DNA of 64,000 nucleotides from Eubacterium sp. Its GTDB lineage: Bacteria; Bacillota; Clostridia; Lachnospirales; Lachnospiraceae. The position numbers and the translations under genes were made by a program. Below the pieces are notes generated by a model that saw only the letters and a program-made list of their open reading frames with translations, did not search any database and was not told the origin of the DNA. The DNA lies in NCBI GenBank assembly GCA_017430325.1, contig JAFRNE010000004.1, positions 1-64,000 on the forward strand, given 5' to 3'. This document shows positions 1 through 15,000 of this stretch, one piece after another; within the stretch, counting starts at the first letter, position 1; each line of letters begins with the position of its first letter.

Positions 1-3000
1 TCTTTATCTGATGCATTCTTGATAACCGCTGAACTTATAATATTATTCTTTACAGTAGTATTGTCATCGAAGGTTGTTACGCTGCCTTCGTATTTAATAC
101 TATCAAGTCTGTCGCCGTAACCGAGAAGTCCGGTTCCATCTGTTTTACTTAAGCCTGTCTTTACTTCATCTGTAAGATATGAATCATCTGTACAATCTGC
201 GCATGTAAGAGCTGTTCCGTCATAGGTCTTGCTTACATCAGCTGCAGTAAGAGTAATGCTCTTCACAGTAACAGTGAGCGTACCGTTTGTATAGGTAATC
301 TCGTACGATGCTGTTACATCTTCTGTTCCTGCTGCATTCTTGATCACCGCTGCACTTGGTACATTGTCACTACTTCCAGCTACTATCTGGCTTCCGGTTA
401 CTGTTACACTTGTTATGCTGTCACCGGTGCTATTAATTGTATTTCCTGTTGTGAGTTCACCGGTTGTTGCTCCGTTGTCATCTGTAAGCTTGTAGCTATC
501 CTTTACAAGAGCTGTTCCATCGTAAACCTTTGTATCACTATCTGCTGTAATAGTAATAGGTCTCTTTGTTACTTTAAGTGTTCCATTTGCATAGGTGATA
601 TCGTACGATGCTGTTACATCTGTTCCTGCTGCATTCTTGATCACCGCTGCACTTGGTACATTGTCGCTACTTTCAGCTACTGTCTGACTTCCGGAAACCG
701 TTACACTTTCGATACTGTCGCCGGTGCTATTAATTGTATTTCCTGTTGTGAGTTCACCGGTTGTTGCTCCATTGTCAGCCGTAAGCTTGTAGCTATTCTT
801 TTCAAGAGCTGTTCCATCGTAAACCTTTGTATCACTATCTGCTGTAATAGTAATAGGTCTCTTTGTTACTTCAAGTGTTCCATTTGCATAGGTGATATCG
901 TATGATGCTGTTACATCTTCATCTGCTGCATTCTTGATCACTACTGCACTTGGTACGTTGGTACTACTTCCTACTACAGTCTGACTTCCGGCTACCGTTA
1001 CACTTTCGATACTATCGCCGGTGCTATTAATAGTATTTCCTGTTGTGAGTTCACCGGTTGTTGCTCCATTGTCAGCCGTAAGTTTGTAGCTATCCTTTTC
1101 AAGAGCCGTTCCATCGTAAACCTTTGTATCACTATCTGCTGTAATAGTAATAGGTCTCTTTGTTACTTCAAGCGTTCCGTTGACATATTCAATCTCGTAA
1201 GAATTTGTTACTTCAGTTCCAGCTTTGTTCTTAATCACTGCTGCACTAGGTGTGTTGGAACCCTTACCAACTACTGTCTGACTTCCGCTAACTGTTATGC
1301 TTACGATACTATCGTCGTTTACCAAACCTGTAAATGAATAACCATCATTTGTAAGTGGAGTTGCATTATATTCCCTAGTTTCGCTAGCCGCTGTGATTTT
1401 CAATGCTTTCTTTGTAACTTCAAGCGTTCCGTTTGCATAGGTAATCTCGTATGATGTTGTAACATCATCTTCTGCTGCATTCTTGATCACCGCTGCACTT
1501 GGTACGTTGTTGCTTGTTCCTACAAATGTCTGACTTCCGGTTATTGTTACGCTTTCGATACCGTCTCCGGTTGCCAGTGTACTATTTGTATAGCTGTTCT
1601 TTGTAAGTGCTGTTCCGTCATAGGTCTTAGAAGCATCATCTGCTGTAATAGTTATAGGCTTCTTTGTAACTTCAAGCGTTCCGTTTGTATAAGTGATAGC
1701 ATACGATTCTGTTACATCCTCATTACCGCGCTTAATCACCGCTGCACTTGGTACGTTGTCACTACTTCCAGCTACAGTCTGACTTCCGGTTACTGTTACG
1801 CTTGTGATGCTGTCACCGGTGCTCTTAATTGTATTTCCTGTTGTGAGTTCACCGGTTATTTCTCCGTTGTCAACCGTAAGCTTGTAGCTATCCTTTTCAA
1901 GAGCTGTTCCATCGTAAACCTTTTCAGCACTGTCCGCTGTAATAGTAATAGGTCTCTTTGTTACTTCAAGCGTTCCATTTGCATAGCTAATCTCGTACGA
2001 TGCTGTTACATCCATACCACTTGCATTTTTTATTATTGCTTCACTCGGAGTATTATATGATGTTCCAGCTACTGTCTGACTTCCCGTTATTGTTACGCTT
2101 TCGATACTGTCTCCAACCGCCAGACTATCATTATTACCACTACCATATGTATATGTATTTACAGTAAGTGATGTTCCATCATATGTCTTAGCAGCACTGT
2201 CTGCAGTGATAGTTAAAGTCTTCTTTGTAACTTCAAGTGTTCCAAGATTACTTGTAATTACATAGTTACCCAGATTAACTGTACCGCTTTCTGAAATATT
2301 CGCTGGTACCCCCTCGATCGATATTGTGTAAATATTCAGGCTGGTACCCTTTACTGTCTGAGTTCCTGTGATATCTATTGTTGATTCATCGCCCGGTACT
2401 ATAGGATCATAGCAGATATATTCGATCTGACCATCCCTAGTATTTTGTACTGCTTTTCCGGTAAATGTAATAGTGTAATTCTTTGAATCACCGGTTACCA
2501 CATTTTTCGTAAGAGGAGTTCCGTCATAAATCTTTTCTCCACCATCTGTAGTGATCGTAATCGGTCTTCTATTAATTTTTATTACATCAATCGTTGAATA
2601 CTCAAGCGATACACCATTCTCAGTTACAATACATGAATATTTACCCGATTCACTAACATTTGTAAGCTGATATGTTTCTCCGGTTGCTCCCGGTATTTCA
2701 ACTCCGTCCTTGAACCATCTGAACGAATCACCTGCAGGAGGTTTAGGATCCAAACTCAGAGTAATAGGGTTTCCATCATAGAAAATATCATTTCTATCAT
2801 CTACGATAATCCTACTAATGTTAATCGTACCGGATACATACAGATCACTATCAGCACAATTGACCTGATTATCACTTATTGCCTGTATTGTGAAATAATA
2901 ATATCCTGTTTCGGCTGACATAACATCAGACCAATCCTCTATCATAAGAGTTAATTCGGATGCAATATCTCCAGGCGAGAGAGTTTCTGTCTTCTTAAGC

Positions 3001-6000
3001 ACTCCGCCTGTAGTTGAATCCTCACTATTCTCATACAGATTAACAACATATGTAGGGATTATCTTAGAATCAGAATCGCCCCCTGCTCCCGCATTCTCCT
3101 TAGGAGCAACAACACTCTTCCATGAAACGCCGCCATAAGGAGCACTTGGAGATGCTTGTAATGCACCATCCGGTTTTGCAAGCTTCGCCTGAGTAATATG
3201 GAATTCAGTAGCATTAATATTTGGCATATCGAATTTTTCATAATTTTCGGTTGCATTTATTATAGCTTTTACATAGTAAGTTCCCACGTCCTTAGGAATA
3301 GTTGTGGTATATTCTTCACTATCTCTAACGCTACTATAATAATATGTAACTCCATAATTAGGGTCATTTATTTCAGGATGTTCACTATCAAGATTCGGAA
3401 CACTTCTTGTTTTTCCATATTTCCAATCAGCCATAACAACACTAGGATTGAATTGTGCCTTTCTAACCTTGACGTATTTTTCCTTATAAACTACGTTTGT
3501 GGTTGATAATCCATTATCTACTCTGGTAGCTGTAACGGTACATTCAACATAATATCCGCTAGCATAAGTTTTCATATCTTTAGGGAATACCATTTCTGGT
3601 CCTGTAGTTTCACCTGACCATAATGAAGTTGTTTCTTGTTTTACACGTTTAACCTTCCAATTATATGTATAAGTATAATCCGCTGTAGTTAAATGTATTC
3701 CGTCATCGTAGCTTCCCAATCCAACGTTGCATAAGATTTCCGGACCTTCTGTATAGCCATATGTGATTTCCTTATATGTTGCATCAGGATCATCAGTAAA
3801 TGACAGCCCCGCTGTTACCTCAGCCGGAATAGCCTCGAGTGTTACTGTTATTGTTGCAGAAGTTGTTGCAATGTCAAATCCAGCACTTGCTTTTCCACCC
3901 TGATATACTGTACCACTACCCTGAAGCTTATTTCCTGTAGTTATAGTCAGCTTATCATTACTTGAAGCAACTGACTTGACATCATAACCGGTACAATCTA
4001 TTACACCATCGTTATTGGTATCTTTATATCCCTTTAATACAGCTGTATATTGGAAGTCAGAATCTCCGGCTACCATGATGTAACTTGTACTATTACCATT
4101 AATAGTAGTATTTGTATCTGTACCCTGACCTGCCTGACTCACGTCATCGTCTGCAAACTGTACAGTTACAAGTGTTGAATAAGTAATATCTGCTGTATCC
4201 AGATCATTTTTGCTATCCTTAACATTTGAATTCGAACTAGATACTGCTGTTACCTGAACCTTGTAAATACCGGTCTGACCTTCCAATAAACCATGATAAT
4301 CATATGTATATACACCATTTGTCAGTGTTAGCTCAGATGCAACCTTATATACCGTACTGTTTTCAACTTCCGTATATTCACCTGTAGCATTATCCGCTCT
4401 ATAAAGCGTAAGTTGATAAGCCGATACATATACATTACCAATATTTTCCGGTTTGGTCCAAGTAATAACACCAGGCTCTGTATCGCTCCACAGTACTACC
4501 GGTTTACTAAATTCATTAGCAGTTACTATAAGTTTACCAGGTACATAAGTTATTTCATAATTGTCACTGGTATTTCCGCTTGGAGTAATAGTATATTCGG
4601 CCACCGTGCTATATGAAGCACCACTTTCAGCCTGATAATCACATGTAAGAACGAGTTGTCCACCCAGAACATCTTTAGTCTCACCAATTACAAAACCATC
4701 ATAGCTTGCAGTATATTCAGGAATCGGATATCCATAATAGAATACTGCCGGACTGACAGGAATATCATCAGCCTTTATAGTAAGAGGCGCCTTGGTGATC
4801 ACTGCATTTTCGATCGTACTCTGACTATCAGCTTCGTTAAGTGTATATCTTGCTGCCAAATACTCATTTAATGTGTAGGCATACTTGGTAGTACCTTTAT
4901 CAACATAAGTCAGAGAAACAGTTCTATTTCCTACATTCTTATCGCTGTATTTCATCTTGGATGCATCCGGTACTACTATTCCTGCCGATTCCATATCACG
5001 CTCATCTACACCATTATAATTTGTGCTATTAGCTGTTGGAAGAACAAGCTTCTTGGCATCCACATTGGTTGTACCATCATATACCTTTGAATTAATTGTA
5101 ATTCCACTAACAGTAATACTCTTCTTATTTACAGTAAGAGTTCCGTTAATATAAGCAAATTCGTAGTTAGAATACTGGTTTCCGCCAACAGTAACGCTCG
5201 ATGCCAGTGTACCCTCGGCTGCTGTTATCGTATATGTACCAGGAAGTGTATATACTGTTGCAGTATCTGCGCAGGCAAATGCAGGTGAACCCTGTATAAC
5301 TGTATTTGCATCGTCATTATACTTAAGTCCTGTGTAAACTGTACTTCCCTTGGTATATCCGGCAGTATAAATCTCTCCGGTCCATTTAGGAACAGTTCCT
5401 TCAGAATAAGTAAACGACTTATCATCTGCTACAACCGCAAGTACTGCCTTATTAACAGTTAAGGTTGCATTACCATTTGTGTAATTGAATGAATAGTTAT
5501 TATCTGCTCCGCCTGTAGGTGTAACAGTATATGTACCTGCATTCCTCTTAGCAGGATCAGTTGAATCATACTCACAACTGATTGTTGGAACTGTATCCAG
5601 CACAGCCTTGGTTTCATTATTTACAAAACCTGTAATAGTTATGGCGAAGCTTGAAGCAGCCGGTGTTTCATCACCATAAGTTATAGTCTTGTCAGAAACC
5701 TTAACAGTTAATTCCTTCTTATTAATTGCTGCATTGTGAAGAACAAGTGTTGTATTTACTTCATTTCCGTCAGCAGTCTTAAGGATATAGTTTGGATTTG
5801 TAAGTGTGATACCTGTAACAGTTATGTTATTTGGATCACTTACATCTTCACTGTTATATGCAGCAGTATATTCATCTATATCAACTGCATCATCAAATAC
5901 AATACCCGAAGGTCCTTCTCCGCTTGTTCCTGTAAATCTGTAATACTTATTTGTTCCAGTATTCTTGACTGATGTCTTAACACTTGTATTACCATCATAG

Positions 6001-9000
6001 GTCTTAACAACCTTTTCGTATCCGTATACAGTGCCATCAACTACCTCTTGGATAGCGACAGGTCTAGGATTGATGGTAAGAGTGCCTCTTGTACCCTCAA
6101 CAAATGTATAGTTATCACATGACATACCGGTAACAACCTTATCATCGCTTCCATCAGTAACTACAACTATCTTATAGCTTCCTGCCGGAAGATTTGAGGC
6201 ATAATCTACAGGTGTTGTCTTTCCGTCAGGGATCACCTTATAGCTTGGAGCTCCGTCAACAACCTTATCTGTTGTATTCGGTACAAAAGTCTCATCCGTG
6301 AAATCTTTGCCATAAGTAAAGCTAAACAGACTGCTGAGATTCTCACCATAAACACCTGTAACATCTGTCGTATTGATAGCTACGTTATCGCCTGTAATAT
6401 CAGCTGTCGCAGTCTTCTGACTGTTCAGACCATCAAATACATAGTTTGCAAGCTTTGTATTATCATCGCCTGCAGCTATAGGTGCAGCACCGTAAGCAAT
6501 TGAAACTGTCTTGTCTGTTCCCTGATCCGGAGTAGCAAACTGTCCGGTTATTGTAGAACCGATCACAAGCGTTTCACCTTCAACAGCCGCATCAATTATC
6601 GCATCTGTAAAATCAAGCGTTGCAGCCACAGTACCGTCATAGCTCTTGTCATCAGCTTTGATTTTGCTAATCTTTACCTTCTTCTTATCGATAGTAAGAT
6701 TTCCTGCCAAATACTTAATATCATAATTATATGATTCATCGATCTGACCGGACTTTATCACAAGCCCTGTTGCTGTGATCGTATATTCTCCCGCATCCTT
6801 ATACTTATGGCCATACGTATATGACTCTGCAGTAAATCCGCTTGGAAGTGTATACTCAGTATTCTGATCACTTTCATATAATGTAAATGTATCAAGTCCG
6901 TGCTGTTTACCATCATAAGTTACAGTATCATCATCCGGCTTCACATAAATAGTTCTAGGAACTATCGTGAACTGACAGGTGGTTTTCTCAACCTTATAAT
7001 TCGACATAAGGTAAGGAGAAGCGATCGTAATACCTGCTGTTGCAGTATATTTGCTCCCATCCAGATTAACATTGACCTTTGCACCTGCCGTATTTATTGT
7101 AAATGTCGAAATCTCATCCGCCAGAGCCGTATTGGAAGGTTCATCCACTACAACACCCGTAGGCTCAAGAACCTGAGGTGAACCTGTATATGTAAATACT
7201 CTCTCGCTCTCTTCCGGCCATACAACCGTAACAGGAACCTTTAAGATAACGCCCTGAATATCAAGCTGTTTCGGGATAACATAGTTGAAGTTAGGATTAC
7301 CTGTACCGTCAACCAGACGCATATTAGTAAGCGTGATCTTGGATGCTTTATTTACATTCTTATCATTATATGTACCTGTGAAATCAACAAACATATTGTT
7401 AGATTCACCTGATGCTATATCACTTGCCGTAAGTCCGGAAATCTTCAGATAACCACCATGAGCGATCTTGTATTTATCTGTTCCTTCCTCACTTACAGAA
7501 CCAGATATATCAACGGTACCGTCATATAATCTTTCAAATCTGCCCGCCGAAGCATTTGTTGTAATGGTTACAGTCTTAGGACTCAGAGTAACCCCGCCCT
7601 GTCCGGCGACATTGTTATAATTTGAATGTTCCTGATCCGCTGATACTACATAAATATAAACATCAGTCGGTATAACTTCTCCTGAATCGTTAACTTTAAC
7701 ATCTTTAATACCTGCAAAAGGATCAGCTCCCGTCAGAGGCTTTCCTGAAGTCAGATAATTATCTTCCGTCAGCTCTTCCGTAGAATAATAAATCACTGCC
7801 TTATCATTCTTAACAAGACCGCCGACTGTTGCTGTAATATTGTGATATTCACCATCGTAATATCCTGAGTAATCAGTAATACTTACAGTCAGCTCCTTCT
7901 TATTAACGGTAACCTTATATGCGTCAGATTCAGCCTCAGCTGATCGTCCGTTATTAATATTTTCAACAACCACCTTACATTTGTAAATATAATCGCCCGC
8001 ATTCTTGCCGGTCTCAAAGTTATATACACCGGAAGTAGCACCTGCAATAATATCAAACTTTTCGGTTGCTTCATTATATATGTACCACTGATAGCTCTTT
8101 ACCACCAGGTTGTCCGGATCAGCTTCATCACCGAAATCAACCACAGCTGTTAATTTATTGTCTGAGCTGTTTGAATATCCATATGTATATTCATTCTTAC
8201 CTGAAACAGTTACTATAGGCTCATCAACTCTATCAGGAACAGATACTGCAACATATGCCTTTGATTCTGTAAGCCTGATGTCAAATTCATATGGTGACGT
8301 ATCAGTATAAAGTGCAATAGGAGTTGCAATACTGAGTTTATCACTGTCAAGCTCATATTCACTCAAACTCTTATTGGATGAAGGATCGTAATTCTTCAGA
8401 ACATCAGCAGCATAGTACCATCCCTTGAAGGTATAACCCTTGCCAAGTGAAGCTGATACAGTCACTGTCTTGCCATATAAATATGTACCGTCACCCGAAA
8501 GTGTCAGTCCCGTTTCAGAACCTTCTGTTGTAAATGCAGCAGTTTCAATCACAAGATCAGCTTTTCTTGTATAGAAGTAATCAAGATCCATACCGTATAC
8601 TGCTGTAAATTCAGTCTGATCATCCTCATCAGTCTTTGTAACACCATCTTTATGTGATATCGTACCTTCTTCTGTGTCTACTACATTCATAAAGTCGAAT
8701 GAGAACATATTTAAGTCCTCGCCTTCTCCGGTAGGCACAACATAATCATTTACCGTAAGTACATCATTACTGTATGCAGTAATAACATTTGTAGCCATTA
8801 CAAGATCCGATGGATCCATAGTATATGTAGTACCTGATACTTCTGCATTTTCAGCTGAGAAATACAATTTAACCGGCTTACTGAAGAATTCCGCATCTGT
8901 TTCTATTATTTCAGTTCCGTTAATAGTATATTTCTTTCCCGCTCCAAAATCAGTCACCGTTACATCAGTACCTGTACCTGCAGCATTCTGTATTTCATCA

Positions 9001-12000
9001 TAAAGAGATGTATAATAGCTCTGATTCTCAGTCTGGAAATAATGTCTTATAACACTGTCAAATGCAGTCTCTTCCCAAACCGCTTCAAGAATAATACTGT
9101 CATCAGGCATGATGAAGCTTCTCATTCCCGAGTCATCCGCATCGGAAATCACTACATCATATCCGAGCTCCACATGAGTTTCTGTGATATTTCCTTCTCC
9201 GTCATCTGTCTCAACGATCTTAGAAACTTTCCAATGATCAAATAAATAACCGTGTTTTTCCGGATCTTGTACCGTTACGGTATATCCATATCTCTTGATG
9301 TAAGAGCCGACAACATTGTCCTTATCATATTTGTTATCGATCTTAAGAGTATGTTTATTCCTTGCATAGTAAATATGGAACTTAACAGATGAATGTTCAC
9401 AATAAGCATAAGTCTTATTATCCGGATTTGCCTCATCATAATAGAAACCATCCACATGATAAGATTCAATATCATCATCTGTAAGAGTTATTTCAGAATA
9501 TGCAATACCAGGAATCTCGATATCCTTAAGTACTAATTCATCACCCTTATAATATGTATCAGTTTTAACCGTTACGGTTAAGTCGTGGTTTTCTTCATCC
9601 TTATAGGTCACCTGAGCAGATGTAGTAGTTTTGGTATATCCCTCTATCACTCCCTGATCATTTCTGACATCATCGATCGTAAGATACGGTGCATCAGGAT
9701 CTGTAGTCATATAATACGTATAAAGATGATGTATGATCTTCTTCTTCTCATAACGCCCGTAAACATACTTATCTCCCTGGATATTGGAGAATATCACCTT
9801 TGTTGCTTCTTCACCGTCTTCGAGTTCAAGCGGCTGTGTGTAATTACTGTCAAGATACCATTTGATCTCATATCCGTTACGAGCAGCAAAGTCTTCCTGC
9901 GCAATATTATTCATTATATTTGCATAAGTAATATAGCTGCCCTTTGCATACTGGTGATTTCGATTAATAGTCTGTCCGGAAGTCTGAAGCAGATTAATAT
10001 AGAGATTATAGACATCCCCATATGTGAAGTTAACAGTCACTGTCTGATTCGGAACCGTTCCGTCAGTATTAACTCTGTTTATGACTGTATTACTCCTGTT
10101 ATAAACACCCAGAGCCGCTGCCTTGGTATCTCTTGGTGAAGTACTTTCATCCGCATTTCTTTCTTTATATGCATTCAGCCATTCAGTAACAAACGGTATA
10201 CACCCCTGAATCTCTGCAGAGTAAGATGCTGAAGCATATCTTCCCGGATAATAAGTATTCGACGTATTTGCAAAATAAATATAGTTATCGCCGACTTCAT
10301 TATTGGTTATATAAAACGTACGTCCGTTTATTTCAACCGCTTCATATCCGGACTTAACTTCTCCTGACGCACTTGAAGATCTCTTCAGATCATTGGAAGC
10401 ATAATAATCCGGATTCTCGGCTCCGTATGTAAAGTCTATATCAACAAGATCAGACAGATTCGCTTCTCTAAGCTTGTATGTCTTCTCTCCATGTCCTAAA
10501 TCACCTGTATATGTGATCGGAACTACTCTTGTTTCTCCGGCCAGATAGCGGTCATCCACTGATTTATTCATCACAAAATCAAAGCAGTAGCTCTTACTCA
10601 CATCGATCTCTGTATAATATACCTTTACATAGCAGCTGCTGTTATGACCGTTATATCCGTAAGGATATCCAAAATACCAGTTAACGGCATTTGTCACGTC
10701 ACTATATGTAGTTGCACTTGAAGTGTAATTGCAATATCTGTATGTAGATACCGCACAGTTATACTCTACGCCGTCCCTTATACTTTGATTAAAGTTATAT
10801 TCCAGCGGAGATACTCCATTTACGTTAGCTGTCACTCCACCGGTCGTTTCATCGGTTTCAGCTGTATTTCCATAAAAATACAAGAACGGGTCAAAAGTGA
10901 ATTGATTTCCTGTATTATTCGTAGGACTCCAAAGTCCTGTTCGTGTCACTCTGGCAAACGAGTGCTCCACACCGTTGATATCCTTGTAAATATATTCGAT
11001 CGTAGCTGTGATAACAGTTCTCTTAAGATATACCTTGAGAACAAGCATAGGGTTGTCAGTACTTGTATCCACAACCACACCGCTCAGTTTTGCGTTCTCA
11101 TTATCTTCATCGATTGAATATGCACAGTTATAATATGGAATATAATATTCGAATTCTTCCGAATTCACATCAAATTCATCACCTGCGCCAACATTTACGG
11201 TATCACCGATAGTTCCATCGTAGGTAATCATCTTATCAGGATCTGCAGGATAGCTGGCATCAGCCTTCTGAAGATAAAGTTCAACCTTGAACTTGTCTCT
11301 GAGATTCGGTATATACTGTCTGAATACAGTAACATGACCTGCAGGCATAGTATCCGGCGCAGTAATTCCTGTACTCCATGATGAAATATTTGACACCTTG
11401 TAATTCTCAGTATCTACTCCCACTGCCTGAGCAAGTGTATCCCAGTTTTCGGCATTATCATTTATATAATCCGCCGGAACGATAGGCGTACCATATTTAA
11501 CCTGCCACGTTCTGGTATAAACGATCCGGGTTCTCTCCTCACTGTTCCAGAGATTGAATGTCAGATCATAAACATTTCTGTTAAAGTAAAAATTAAGATT
11601 AAGATTAGTAGTTGCCTGAACAGTAGGATCCTGCTCCAGATTGTATGCAGCCAGATCTTCAGGTTCGACTGTGAAATATCCGGCAGGTTCACTCTCAGTA
11701 TAGATCGAATGATGTGCTACACAGGTAAAGCCTTCCATATCGCTTACATGATCGATCGAAGAATCTATCACATTACCCTGCGCTGATTCTATCATTTCCG
11801 AACTGAACAGATTATACTGGTTCGGATTTGTAACATCCTGCAGATAGTAATTGATATAATATACACCACTTAAAGCTTTATAATGAGCAGTAGCTGTCAG
11901 ATCGTATGCCGGCATGGTTGCTGGCTTTGTACCAATATCAGAATATGTCCAGCCGATAAATAAATAGCCGGAAAGTTCAGTCTTGGCAAGTTCCATTACA

Positions 12001-15000
12001 GGAGCGCCATAGTATACCCTATTCGTCGTCTCTGTGACAGTATTGTCAGGATTTGTCAGGACATATTTCAAATTGTACTGGTTTCTTGTGTAATAAAGCT
12101 TAAGAACAATATTATCGTCATCAATAGTTTTTGTATCAGATTTGTCCGCATCTAAAGTAAAGCCTTCATCATGCAGACGGATTGCATTTGTATTCGGTCC
12201 CACACTTGTATTGTATGCACAGTTAAATACAGCCGACTTTGTCGCCGTCTCCGGATATACACCTTCTGTATTCTGAAGATAATATTCAACGGTATAGCTG
12301 TATAGTTTATCTGTCCACTGAGCCGTCAGTGTGTCAGATGCATTAACCGAATAAACAGCTTTGTCACCATAAGTACTTGTAGCGGTTTTCCAGTTTACAA
12401 ATGAATAACCCGGATATACATACTTAAGTTCAGGAAGCGTGAGCGATACGTCTTCTACCTTGAAAACGCTGTTCATGGTACCCGTTGCATCACCGTTTCC
12501 TTTATTGAAGTTTATAACATATACATGCAGCGGCTCTGACTGAGTAATATTTCCTGCAGAGTCCATAACATATGCGTAATAAGTATTCTCTCCACCCGTG
12601 GTAACCTCTGTCTTTGTTTTATCATACAGTATCTTCACTCTCTGGCTGTCTGTATCATTCGTGATATCAGCCTGAGCAATATTATTCCATGCGGAATCAC
12701 TTGCCGAAGGCTTTACACTGCTTGTAGAGATCATCCATTTTGTGAGATCTCTTGAATCACTTGCTGTGAATCCGATATATACTCTTTCTCCATCAGAAGA
12801 TGTCTCACCTGTAAACATTTCGATCACCGGTGAATCATCATCCGCCTTCGAAATAAATGTAATCTTGTCATATGAGGTGGTGATCGCGTCGTTTAGAGTG
12901 ATAGATGTTGATGTCGAATTTGGATTTTTAACAGAAAGAGCATCCGTATCACTGTAAGAAAGCGGATTGGTATATCCTGTTTCAAGTCCGACCGTAACAT
13001 TCACTGTCTCGCCCTGAAGCATTATAATATAACCATCGGAATTCTCACCCATGGAAATACTGTTTATGCCTTCAAGTTTCTCATTATAAACAAGAGCTGT
13101 ATGCATCACAGCCGTATTTCTGCCGGATGCAGTTTCACTGGTTTCATAATTACCATTCCCTTTAGCGCTTACCGATACCGTAAAATAGTAATCATATGCC
13201 TTCTTGTCCTCGGCATCTGCATTAAGAGCTGCTATATCATTCTTGATATCATCCGTAAAGTCATGTGAAACCGAATCAACAGTATACGACTTAACGAGTA
13301 CGTCATCAGCTGTGTCCGATCCTTTTCTGTAAAGTGATACAGTGTATGAAGAAACCATATCTCCACGTGAAACACCGTTCCACTCTGCTACACCTATCTC
13401 GTTAACATCCTTACTCCACTTTAAGCCTGTTGGTGTATCAAGCTTCTGAGGAGTAATTATGATCTTGTCACCGTTATTTTCATTATCCGGGATAATGTTT
13501 ATTACATAGTTATTATCAAGATCCATCAACTGATTAGGTGTTGCTGTGAATTTACCAACAAGCGGCATTCCTACATCTGTTATCGATCCAAGTATCTCGA
13601 CATCAACGAATTCTTCGCCCGGTGCAAAACTCGTTCCGTTTACCAGAGTATAACCTCCGTTTGTAAATGTATGTTCCTCTCCATCAAAGATATGAGTGTA
13701 ACCTCCGGTTATCATAATATCGAGCTGTCTCTTCTCAATGGTAAATGTAACAGGAGAATCCGCCGTTGAAACCGCCTGATAATTATCTGTTTCAGGAATC
13801 ACAACATATACCTTATATGTACCTGCGTTCTTAGGAATACCATTAGCAGTTATGTCATTATTTTCCGAATCCAGGAAGTAATAATTTATGTATTCTGAAT
13901 CCGATGTGGTATTTGCCTTGATCCTGATCCCGTCCTGTGAAGCTGTATAAGAAACAGGAGTACCATAAGGCCATGAAGTCACCAGAGTTGCCCCTGATTC
14001 CGAACCCTGTTCAAATACAATACTTGCTTCTGCCGCAGCCTTTATGATCTCAAAGTTGATAGACTTCTCACCGGAATAATTATTTTTGAACACTATAATT
14101 ATTGTTGCTGTTCCTGCATTTGTATTATTCGAATAATTTACAGTATAGTTTTCAGGGGCAATATCATTACCGTTATCCTTTACCGTAACCTCCGGAGTAT
14201 ATGGAGTACCGTTATAGGTAACGCTTGCGTCATTACTGTCAGCAAGTGCAACCACTACCGATTCACCGCCTGTCTTCGGAGAAACCGTAAGAGTACCCTT
14301 AACCACTGTTATGTCATAATTACCGGCTGCAAAAGTATTTTCCTGATTTTCCGCAATTTCATATGTTCCGGCAGGATCACCTGCAGTATAAGAAGAAGTG
14401 AAACTTCCTGTAAGCACACTCTCCTCACCTTCAATAAGTCCTGTATATGTATAGCTGTATGAATCCGGCGCTGCATCACCATAGCTGAGATTTACATTAT
14501 TTGCAGTTATCGTAAGTTCCCTCTTGTTTATAGCTACAGTTGCAGTATCTGATGTAATATTAACTGTCGATACTTCTCCATCACTCAGTGTAACGGTAGC
14601 CACTGCATAATAAGTTCCCGAGTCAGCTACATCCTTTACATTAAGACTTGTAGTTTTTCCTTCACCGCCAGGGATTGCAAGATTTGCTCCACCTTCTCCT
14701 GCTCCTACCTTGTACCAGGTCCAGCTGATCGTTCCGACAACATCATCCCCAACTTCAGCTGTAAGAGTTCTTGTCTGGCCATCATATGTCTGATCAGTAA
14801 ATCCAACCGGCTGAGTTTTAATCTGATATGCACTTCTCGTCCAGTTAGCTGTAAGTGTATAATCTCCGCCTGCAGTTATATTCGAAGCAGTTACCGGATT
14901 TTCTCCGTTAAGCCAGCCGGCGAATTCATAACCAGATCTTATAGGTGTTTCAAGAACGATGCTATCACCAACTATAAATGTATTCTTTGTATATAATCCA

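Noticed and set aside
9585..10139. 184-codon plus-strand frame inside the giant gene, and many similar frames along 1-16127
   Set aside because: These are antisense shadows of the continuous minus-strand frame, with unprotein-like Cys/Ile/Ser-rich translations and no ribosome sites.
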